From Prevotella sp. (lineage in GTDB: Bacteria; Bacteroidota; Bacteroidia; Bacteroidales; Bacteroidaceae), in assembly GCA_017619755.1 (NCBI GenBank), contig JAFZRU010000018.1:1-64000 (forward strand): a stretch of DNA of 64,000 nucleotides, written 5' to 3'. Numbering within the stretch: the first letter of the stretch is position 1; the number at the start of each line of letters is the position of its first letter. A model generated the notes under the pieces. The model was not told the origin of the DNA. It saw nothing but the letters and a program-made list of their open reading frames with translations, and did no database searches. Below, piece by piece: positions 51,276 through 58,350 of this stretch. Both the position numbers and the translations under genes were made by a program.

Positions 51276-53867
51276 TTATTTCACCACAAATTTCTTACCT
51301 CTAACAATATAGATTCCCTTTTTCAGATGGTCACCAACGACTCCCACTTTGACACCTGACAAATTATAGACTGCGGTGTCTGCGGATACAGGGAGTGGCA
51401 CAAACTCAGTCATATCAATATCACTAATACCTTCCCCATTGTCGATCACCCCGTCAAAAGCTATCTTCACTGATGACGACGAGTCATCAAAAATGCTGTG
51501 ATCAAGTGTAATCCAACCTCTGAAGCCCTTGATGGGAGTGTCCTTGTTGATTTCATAAAACTTGCCACGACTCAACACGTATGAACCCTTGGGAGCAAAA
51601 ATGCCATTAGCGGTAGAGCCCGTGTATATCCCATTGGTCACGGCAAATTCCGAGAAGCCAGGCGTGCGGACATAAGTCACATACGCATGTCCGTCATTAG
51701 CATCATTATAGGACGAGACGGTATAATCCTCTGTATAATCATTCAAATCCACCACCTGATGCTCATAAGAACTCGAAGCCTCGGAATCCTCGGGATTCAC
51801 AGAGAAGAAATTACGCCCCAGGCTATAAAAAGTCTTCTCTCTGCCAAGTGGGTCTTCACCCGTGATGGGGTCGGCTTTTGGCCATAACAGATAAAATTTT
51901 CCTGGATGTACAACTGTATCAAGGGGGTTTACTGGCTTCAGTTCTACAGTCTTGAAGTCAATCACGTTTGAATTCCAGGACATGTTTCCGATGCTGTTCA
52001 ATTCTGCAAGCACGGCATCTTCGCCAAAAGCACTCCTGACCTGCTCGCCTGTCAATGGTATGGGGCAGGAGAAAGAATTCCACATGTCTTTTTGGAGCGT
52101 TCTCTCTAAACTCACTGCTCCGCTGTATCTGCCATCGGGCTGGGCGCTTGGCCTTTCCTCAATCTTGGTTTCATCATACACTAAGTAATCCAAATCCTCC
52201 TCTTCCTCATACAAGAACACCGGAGCAAGACCCATGTATGAAATTTTGATGTCGTCTGCACACAGCCAGTCGGTATCATAATAATGTTTTTTGTTATTTC
52301 TTGACTTATATGTCGTGCTTTTGGTCGCATAGTCTTTTCTGAAGCCCAATGTCAGCTTTTTATAAATTTCACCTTCCTCACCCTCTTGATTATAGTTTTG
52401 GGGGTCGATATAGATCAGGAACTTCCTGCGGTAATCATCGCTATGATATGTCAGCACTTTCCCCATGTTAATGTTAAATGCTTCATTATCCCTTTCGTAA
52501 TTACCCGCAAAATTAATGTTATCATAGATGTCAACCTCACTGTTGGCTGTTTTATGCACCAATTCAACTTCCCCATAACCATAGCGGGCACGAATATTGG
52601 ACTGCATTTGTTCCTGTGTTAAAGTGACACCACCCGCCTGGGCATACATGTATGCCTTATGGTTGGATGGGCCAAAATTGATGCCACAACCCTCAATTTG
52701 ATACCATCCTGGCTGCGGCAGTTTGAAAGTTACCGAGACAGTTCCAATGCCTTCGAAAGACATGAAGCCAAACTTGGCATTTTTCGCATTTCTAATATCT
52801 TGAAAAGCTTTCTTCAACCTGACAGGAGCATCCCACGCCTCATTGAAAAATTTACCCTTTTGGTTATTATTTCTTTCAGATTCCCCCCAAGTAAATCCAT
52901 ATCTTCCTTCTCCTTGGGCTGGAGTGGTGGAGGTTGGTGATACTACCCAAAAGGAATCAAAATCTTTTGAATTACGGGTGAAGTCACGGTCGGGTACCAA
53001 ACTGGACACACTTGGATTGAGCCCTATTACTTCTTCGGTCAAAATGCGGAGGAACTCCTCTTTGGAAATGATACGCCACTGATACAGTTCCTTGATGGGA
53101 ACCATGTCACCATTGACTAATACCTCCGTATCATTTTCATAAGGCAATATCTCATTGGGACTGGTTGCCTGCCCTGCTGTGGTCCAACAACTACGGTCAT
53201 CGTCAAGATGGACGTAAAATCCACACCCTTTGTCATTAGTACCTCCATTTGTTCCTCCGTATTCGGTGGTGCCATCACTGCACCATTCACCATAGCCAGC
53301 ACCCAAATAGAATTTCAGATCTTTCACCTTCTTTTTTAGATAATTCTTGTTGGAGTTTTCGTGCTGTTGATACATATAATAGGTGTGGTATTCCGAGTTG
53401 GGATCCGTTTCTACTCGCACGAAAGACCATTTCTCATAATCCTTATTTCCATCTAAAATAGTGGTAAAACTATAGTCGCTCGCCCTTGTCCATCCTTCTC
53501 CCCTGGTCACCGTGGGAACATTGCAAATCAGAGAGCGTTTATTATTATTCGTTTGTTCTGCAATTCCAGACTCAATGTGTCCTTTTGTTTCGCTATCCCT
53601 ATACAACATCATCTGGCGTCCGAAATCCTCGAAAAACAAACGGGCTTCCATTCCCCACATGCCACCCTCTATCACGAAACGGCCTGTTCCCACGTTATAG
53701 AGGTAAATCTCTTGAGGAGTTGATGACGAATTTTGCAAAAAGGCTTCCACGTCAATACCTTTCCAATGCCTACTCGTGGAATGGGCATGGGTAGTTTGAG
53801 CGTAAAGGCAGTTTGCGTGAACCAAAGTCAGCAAAACTATTGTAATATTCAAAAGAATTCTTTTCAT
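51276..53867 (-). CDS. Large secreted protein of unknown function with sorting-type tail
   Basis: The 863-residue protein has a signal peptide (MKRILLNITIVLLTLVHANCLYA). The N-terminal part (about 30-250) has features such as IYLYNVGTGRFVIEGGMWGM and a Gly/Asn/Thr-rich loop. A middle region looks beta-sandwich-like (VSVTFKLPQPGWYQIEGCGI), and a later domain has MWNSFSCPIPLTGEQVRSAFGEDAVLAELN, often seen in secreted Prevotella proteins. The C-terminus VYNLSGVKVGVVGDHLKKGI then YIVRGKKFVVK is a typical sorting-type tail. No enzymatic motif. A consensus promoter at 53922-53952 drives it together with the small peptide gene. Confidence 0.82.
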   Translation of the reverse strand: MKRILLNITIVLLTLVHANCLYAQTTHAHSTSRHWKGIDVEAFLQNSSSTPQEIYLYNVGTGRFVIEGGMWGMEARLFFEDFGRQMMLYRDSETKGHIESGIAEQTNNNKRSLICNVPTVTRGEGWTRASDYSFTTILDGNKDYEKWSFVRVETDPNSEYHTYYMYQQHENSNKNYLKKKVKDLKFYLGAGYGEWCSDGTTEYGGTNGGTNDKGCGFYVHLDDDRSCWTTAGQATSPNEILPYENDTEVLVNGDMVPIKELYQWRIISKEEFLRILTEEVIGLNPSVSSLVPDRDFTRNSKDFDSFWVVSPTSTTPAQGEGRYGFTWGESERNNNQKGKFFNEAWDAPVRLKKAFQDIRNAKNAKFGFMSFEGIGTVSVTFKLPQPGWYQIEGCGINFGPSNHKAYMYAQAGGVTLTQEQMQSNIRARYGYGEVELVHKTANSEVDIYDNINFAGNYERDNEAFNINMGKVLTYHSDDYRRKFLIYIDPQNYNQEGEEGEIYKKLTLGFRKDYATKSTTYKSRNNKKHYYDTDWLCADDIKISYMGLAPVFLYEEEEDLDYLVYDETKIEERPSAQPDGRYSGAVSLERTLQKDMWNSFSCPIPLTGEQVRSAFGEDAVLAELNSIGNMSWNSNVIDFKTVELKPVNPLDTVVHPGKFYLLWPKADPITGEDPLGREKTFYSLGRNFFSVNPEDSEASSSYEHQVVDLNDYTEDYTVSSYNDANDGHAYVTYVRTPGFSEFAVTNGIYTGSTANGIFAPKGSYVLSRGKFYEINKDTPIKGFRGWITLDHSIFDDSSSSVKIAFDGVIDNGEGISDIDMTEFVPLPVSADTAVYNLSGVKVGVVGDHLKKGIYIVRGKKFVVK

Positions 53868-53921
53868 TTAATCATGAGTTAAGTTAGATTAGGATAATGG
53901 CTTAAACCTTACAAAGTTATT

Positions 53922-53952
53922 GCATTATTTTTTAATATCCAAACGTATCATA
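53922..53952 (-). promoter_or_regulatory. Promoter of the large secreted protein/peptide pair
   Basis: TTG (53952-53950), 20 nt, then TAACTTTG (53929-53922) on the minus strand, a full consensus match about 55 nt upstream of the ATG. Confidence 0.65.
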
Positions 53953-54035
53953 GCCATTTAACGTTTTTTGTGTTGTAATTGATTGGCCTTAACAACTTTT
54001 ATATGGCAAGTGGCTTGCGGTAATCTATTCGACTT

Positions 54036-54165
54036 GTACGAATGAAACGGCCTGCAAGGCCAACGAGATACCAGCCCAGGGCAACGCCCTGGGTTAATAA
54101 CGGAGTAGATTACGCCCTGACTGGGCAAAAGCATTATAGATGTCATAATGCTTTTGCCTTTTCCA
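54036..54165. repeat. Nested palindromic element, copy 6 (right part lost)
   Basis: The left flank GTACGAATGAAACGGCC is the complement of the right flank of copy 3, while the inner block runs CAACGAGATACCAGCCC as in copies 3-5, so inner and outer parts are flipped relative to each other. The right side ends after GCTTTTGCC, next to the stop codon of the following leftward gene at 54174. Confidence 0.82.
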
Positions 54166-54173
54166 AGGGGTTG

Positions 54174-55085
54174 TTAATTGGCATCATCTGAATGATCTCC
54201 ACCTATGGGGTCATCACCATTTGGGTCTTCCACCACATTCAAGTTAATGCTTACCGACTGCCCGGTCATCGTATCGGTGACAGAGACTGACCCGCCAGCA
54301 CCACTGATGTCACTGATGCAGATACTTGAATCCGAAACAGCCACTTCCATGTCCTCCTCATTGTAGTATTCAACTTGGTAGTTTCCACTGCCAGAAATGA
54401 TGTTCACGCAGTCGGAGCCACCCTTGAACACGGTCAATTCCGAACAATCCACTTCAAAAATATCATAGACCGTGACATTGATATAGGCCGTGCCTTGCCA
54501 CTCGTTGTCGTACACCGTGATTGTCGCAGAGCCAACCCCCAAGCCTGTCACCACAACGGATGTTCCGTCAAATGAAGCATCAGCAACCTCCGGGTCTGAA
54601 CTTTCAAAATCATAGTTTCCACTACCTGACACTACCTCTATCGCATAATCTTGCCCAATGGCCAAGTTCACGTCACCCCCATCCATATCCAGTACAAATT
54701 CTTCATAGATGACAACATATATTTCCGCTGTGCGACCGGTTTGGTAATCGGTCACGGTGACCGTCACATCCCCTGCTTTCAAGGCTGAAAAGTAGATGAC
54801 ATTGTCACTGAGCGAGACCTCCACCACTTCCGGGTCGGAACATACCACAGAATACTCCCCACTGCCGGAGGTGATTTCCACAGAACTATCGTCATACACG
54901 TGCATTTCAACGTAGTCGCAGCACACCTCCAATTTGGTGTCGCCATTGAGTATGATGTCCACTAATGATGTCACATCGGAGATGGTCACCTTACCGTCCC
55001 CATTCACATCTCCCCTGATGGGGCATTGTGCGCTTGCCGAGAAGGCAAGAGTGGCAAAAACCAAAAAAGTAAATAATTTCTTCAT
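54174..55085 (-). CDS. Secreted dockerin-plus-Ig-repeat protein
   Basis: The 303-residue protein has a signal peptide (MKKLFTFLVFATLAFSASA). Residues about 22-50 contain a dockerin-like calcium loop (GDVNGDGKVTISDVTSLVDIIL), half of a normal pair. Three repeats of about 80 residues follow, each with VEITSGSGEYSVVCSDPEVVEVS-type strands and VTVTVTDYQTGRTAEIYVVIY-type ends, resembling BIG2/Ig-like surface domains. The tail is acidic (DPNGDDPIGGDHSDDAN) and lacks the GKKxVVK sorting motif. It ends 9 nt from a palindromic element. A binding or spacer role is likely. Confidence 0.82.
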   Translation of the reverse strand: MKKLFTFLVFATLAFSASAQCPIRGDVNGDGKVTISDVTSLVDIILNGDTKLEVCCDYVEMHVYDDSSVEITSGSGEYSVVCSDPEVVEVSLSDNVIYFSALKAGDVTVTVTDYQTGRTAEIYVVIYEEFVLDMDGGDVNLAIGQDYAIEVVSGSGNYDFESSDPEVADASFDGTSVVVTGLGVGSATITVYDNEWQGTAYINVTVYDIFEVDCSELTVFKGGSDCVNIISGSGNYQVEYYNEEDMEVAVSDSSICISDISGAGGSVSVTDTMTGQSVSINLNVVEDPNGDDPIGGDHSDDAN

Positions 55086-55194
55086 TGATGATAGTTATTA
55101 AAGTTAAACAAAATAGTGCATGATTGAGGGTGAGTTAAATTAGTTTAGTTTACGATGAAGGCGAGATATGTGCCTACATATCACTTCTGTTTTG

Positions 55195-55224
55195 CAAAAA
55201 TACAACATTTTTCTGAAACGACAA
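55195..55224 (-). promoter_or_regulatory. Promoter of the dockerin/Ig protein gene
   Basis: TTG (55224-55222), 19 nt, then TATTTTTG (55202-55195) on the minus strand, about 110 nt upstream of the ATG. Confidence 0.55.
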
Positions 55225-55285
55225 TCATCTCATTATGTTTTTAACACTAACCATGAAAGGTGTAACTGTCCATCGAATCGCAATA

Positions 55286-55329
55286 GTAGTCGCCTTCGTC
55301 GACCGTTGGTTCTCGCCGAAAGCGACTAC
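55286..55329. repeat. GTCGACCGTTGG-family hairpin
   Basis: AGTAGTCGCCTTCG pairs, with one mismatch, with CGAAAGCGACTACT around GTCGACCGTTGGTTCTCGC. The same unit occurs at 45129 and 43653. Confidence 0.65.
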
Positions 55330-55348
55330 TATTTCATTTAATTCCTAA

Positions 55349-55412
55349 CGCCAAGAGGTCGATGTTCACGTAGGGATTTACTTCATGTAAATCCTAACGC
55401 CAAGAGGCCAAT
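55349..55412. repeat. CCAAGAGG-family short repeat
   Basis: AACGCCAAGAGG occurs twice (near 55348 and 55395) around GGATTTACTTCATGTAAATCC, a hairpin. It lies between the defence-like operon and the dockerin/Ig gene. Confidence 0.5.
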
Positions 55413-55511
55413 ACAGGGAAAATAATGCTTTGCCATAATCATTTATGGCAAATGCCAAGGCTCCTTTCTCGATTTGCTTGATTTCCATTGTTATGACTGT
55501 AAATCATTATT

Positions 55512-56135
55512 TCAACCCACTTCCACCAGCACACGCTCCAACCTCAGTCCGAGGCGCAACCTCAGGTTGATGGTCATCATTTGCTCGTATTTTGTGTTGA
55601 CGCCGGAGTAGGCGTTCACATACAACCCATCCCCGACATCCTTTTGCGAAGCCCTATGTTTGAGGTTGTCAAAAAGTCGGTCACTGATGATATTTTCTCC
55701 CATCATTCTGATTTTCAGGTCGCGCACACGTTTGGCATCCGCATATTTCACCACTTCTACAAGAGTGTCGGTCACCGTGCGGTGGCAAGTCACCCGACCG
55801 TCGGGGTAGGTTACCTTCACCAAGCAACGTCCGGCTCCTGTTGGTGTTCCGCCTTCAATGGTCTCGTTCGATTTTTTCCGCTCTACCATTATTACTTCTC
55901 CTTGCTTTCGCAGACGACACGAGAAACTGGTTCGCAGTTTTTTTAGCATTGGTGTCAGCTTTTGGTTCAACAAGAAGACAGCTTCTTGTGTCACATATTC
56001 ACGTTCCATCTTTCTCAATGCCGCCTTTTGCTCTTCGCTTGCTTCCAATCCCAACTCCTCGAGTAACTGGAAAACGTTATGCAATTTGTCAAGTCCTTCT
56101 TTTTTATCCATAGCCATAACTTTCTCTTGTTCCAT
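55512..56135 (-). CDS. Defence-island protein of unknown function, paralogue 1
   Basis: The 207-residue protein starts at ATG 56135, 2 nt after the stop of the paralogue; a GTG one codon earlier is an alternative. The first about 95 residues are helical (LHNVFQLLEELGLEASEEQKAALRKMEREYVTQEAVFLL). The last about 105 match the paralogue: KVTYPDGRVTCHRTVTDTLV, EVVKYADAKRVRDLKIRMMG, ENIISDRLFD and a DVGDGLYVNAYSGVNTKYEQ end. No enzyme motif is visible. As last gene of the seven-gene operon it may be a DNA- or protein-binding accessory factor. I do not recognise it. Confidence 0.8.
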   Translation of the reverse strand: MEQEKVMAMDKKEGLDKLHNVFQLLEELGLEASEEQKAALRKMEREYVTQEAVFLLNQKLTPMLKKLRTSFSCRLRKQGEVIMVERKKSNETIEGGTPTGAGRCLVKVTYPDGRVTCHRTVTDTLVEVVKYADAKRVRDLKIRMMGENIISDRLFDNLKHRASQKDVGDGLYVNAYSGVNTKYEQMMTINLRLRLGLRLERVLVEVG

Positions 56136-56137
56136 CA

Positions 56138-56737
56138 CTACACCCTTTCTATTTTGAGGTTCAAGTGCAGAAGTTTGTTAATTGTGCATAGTTGGTCGAA
56201 TTTGAGGCCTGTTGACGACAGCGTGTTCACATAAAATCCATTACCCACAGGTTTTTGCGCCCTGCGGTATTCGTACCGTTCATACAGTTTTTTGGATACA
56301 AGGTCGTTGCCGTTCATACGAATCCCAGCTTGTCTCACTTTTTCCGGCCCAATGATTTTCACTACATCCACCATCGTCTGTGACACCATTGGATGGCACA
56401 CCACTTTTCCATCTGGAAAAGTCACTTTGATGACGCCTTTTTTCTGACGGTTGGAGTATGCTGCCGACGTCGTTGTGCTTTGGGGTACTACGACGGGTCG
56501 TGAAATGGGAGATTCGATATGCACACCTGTTTCCGGGTCGTAGGTCATATCGAGCACGAAGTCTCCATAAAAATCTGCCATTAGCAATGCCAATAACTCT
56601 TTTATCTTTGGAATCACCGTGTTGTCTATGTACTCTCCCTCCATCCTTGTGATGGCTTTCATTTGCTCTTGACTCACGGGCATGCCAAGCATCTTTAGCA
56701 TTTCCATGGCCTGATAGGCTTTCTCCAATTCATCCAT
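56138..56737 (-). CDS. Defence-island protein of unknown function, paralogue 2
   Basis: The 199-residue protein has a helical N-terminus (MDELEKAYQAMEMLKMLGMP, VSQEQMKAITRMEGEYID). The C-terminal domain is shared with the next gene: KVTFPDGKVVCHPMVSQTMV, DVVKIIGPEKVRQAGIRMNG, NDLVSKKLYE, PVGNGFYVNTLSSTGLKFDQ. Conserved positions include PDG-V-CH, VVK, IRM-G and G-YVN, so both copies are under selection despite overall divergence. The shared domain suggests a winged or small mixed alpha/beta fold for nucleic-acid or partner binding; this is inference. It starts 7 nt after the HerA-type ATPase gene. Confidence 0.8.
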   Translation of the reverse strand: MDELEKAYQAMEMLKMLGMPVSQEQMKAITRMEGEYIDNTVIPKIKELLALLMADFYGDFVLDMTYDPETGVHIESPISRPVVVPQSTTTSAAYSNRQKKGVIKVTFPDGKVVCHPMVSQTMVDVVKIIGPEKVRQAGIRMNGNDLVSKKLYERYEYRRAQKPVGNGFYVNTLSSTGLKFDQLCTINKLLHLNLKIERV

Positions 56738-56744
56738 ATCGTTT

Positions 56745-58343
56745 TCAAATTAAATGAGACACTTTGATTTTTTGCCAGTGCTTGCCTATGCCCAGAGCCA
56801 TATTGTAGGCATCCTTTGTGATGAGTTCTCCTTTCTGCAATCCTGCGATGGCTTGTTTCACTTCTTGAAGGGCTCCCCCGGATAGTCCGAAGAGGTCTCG
56901 CAGCACATTGTCGTTCTGTTGTTGCTGTTTTATGATGAGAGGATATTGGGCATTGGCGTAGAAGTCGAAATGGCGGCTTTTGAAACTCTCCATATTTTGC
57001 GTGGCGAGGATGATGCTCATACCTTTGTTTCGCCCCACGGCGATGAGGTTTTGCAACGGCTTGTTCTCGAAGCTTAGCATGTAGTGCGCCTCGTCGATGA
57101 TGGTGAAGTGGCGTACCTCCACACGGTTGTCGTTGGAGGCTTGCTTGGGCAACTGCTCGTAGATGTTGTTAAGTTTGGAGATGACAAAATAGATGATGGC
57201 TTTTGCCATGATGCCGTCTTTTTGGTATCCTCCGAGGTTGATGATGTAGCAGTCGTTCATCAAGTCGATGGTGTCTTCTGAGGCGAAGGTGCGGTTTCTC
57301 ACTAATTGGAGGAGTACGGAGACGATGCTGTCGGCATCGTTCTGCTTTCTTTCTGGCAGGAGGGCGATGTAATTATCAAGCACCTCCTCGAAAGTGACGG
57401 GTCTGAAAGCCTTGGCTTGGTATGCATTGATGATTGCTTGGCTGAGGCGGTTGTCCATATTGGCACTGATGCGTGCCGCCGAGATGGCACACAGCGAAGT
57501 GGCAAGCGAGGTGGCGTAAAGGTTCACTTCGTTGATAGGTCTGCCAGTGAAGTCCTTGAAAGGTGTGAACGGAAGCGGTTGCTCGATGGGGTTGAGAATG
57601 GCTTTTCGGTCGGTGTTGAATTTCTGAAGCCATTCATCATTCTCCGGGTCGGAGAATTCACCCTTGTAGTCAAAGAGAAGGAAATTGACCGGATAATGGG
57701 TGTCAGACGATGCTGCCCGAAGTTGGTTGATAAGTACGGCGAGTAGATTGGTTTTCCCAGAGCCGGTGGTCCCCGCCACGAGTATCTGCGTGTTGGCGAT
57801 GCTGCGGCTGTTGATGTCGAGTTGTGCCGGATTGCCATTGTCGTAAGTTCCAATGTTGAGCAACAACTCTGGGATGTCATCAGGCGTCTTTCCCCCTCTG
57901 AGGGGTGAGAAGCGCAGCCACTCGTCCACGCCTCCCTCTTTCATGAGAAGGTCTCTGCCATGGAGCATTTCTTGTGCGAGTACCTTGCTGACGAAGATAC
58001 TGGAGTTCCATTCAGCGTCCACGTCCTTGAAGCGTAATTTGAGCAAGGCCAGGAACACGGCTCTGAGGTTGGCTTTGGTGAAGAATGTGCCGGGGAGCGG
58101 TTCGGAATTTTTGGACATTTGTAGCTCCATGGCCACCTTGATATTGCGAGGTGCCGGGTCGCTCAACCCTATGAGGAGGCATGTGCGCATCACCGTACTC
58201 CAGTTGAGGGTAATGGGTCTCACGTTGTCTGAATATTCGTTGAGGTTGATGTGGCTCTCCAAGAGTTGTTTCACGTTGGCGAGCATGCTTTGCATGTCTC
58301 TCACCCATCGAAGACCGTCGAGTTTTATCTGTTCTATTTTCAT
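56745..58343 (-). CDS. HerA-type ATPase with DndE-like N-terminal domain
   Basis: Start at MKIEQIKLDGLRWVRDMQSM gives 532 residues. Residues 1-140 resemble DndE (DUF1832), the small DNA-binding subunit of DNA phosphorothioation: helices around TVMRTCLLIGLSDPAP and LPGTFFTKANLRAVFLALLK. Residues about 160-532 are a HerA/FtsK (DUF87) motor: Walker A GTTGSGKT at 191-198, a FLLFDYKGEF strand near 221-230, Walker B FTIIDEAH at 413-420, sensor-like IILATQN near 444-450. HerA motors form hexamers that translocate DNA. A DndE-HerA fusion would couple recognition and translocation in one chain. It begins 7 nt after the DndD-like gene, in the order dndD-dndE known from sulfur-modification clusters. The N-terminal match is by eye. 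Confidence 0.82.
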   Translation of the reverse strand: MKIEQIKLDGLRWVRDMQSMLANVKQLLESHINLNEYSDNVRPITLNWSTVMRTCLLIGLSDPAPRNIKVAMELQMSKNSEPLPGTFFTKANLRAVFLALLKLRFKDVDAEWNSSIFVSKVLAQEMLHGRDLLMKEGGVDEWLRFSPLRGGKTPDDIPELLLNIGTYDNGNPAQLDINSRSIANTQILVAGTTGSGKTNLLAVLINQLRAASSDTHYPVNFLLFDYKGEFSDPENDEWLQKFNTDRKAILNPIEQPLPFTPFKDFTGRPINEVNLYATSLATSLCAISAARISANMDNRLSQAIINAYQAKAFRPVTFEEVLDNYIALLPERKQNDADSIVSVLLQLVRNRTFASEDTIDLMNDCYIINLGGYQKDGIMAKAIIYFVISKLNNIYEQLPKQASNDNRVEVRHFTIIDEAHYMLSFENKPLQNLIAVGRNKGMSIILATQNMESFKSRHFDFYANAQYPLIIKQQQQNDNVLRDLFGLSGGALQEVKQAIAGLQKGELITKDAYNMALGIGKHWQKIKVSHLI

Positions 58344-58350
58344 GGTTTCT

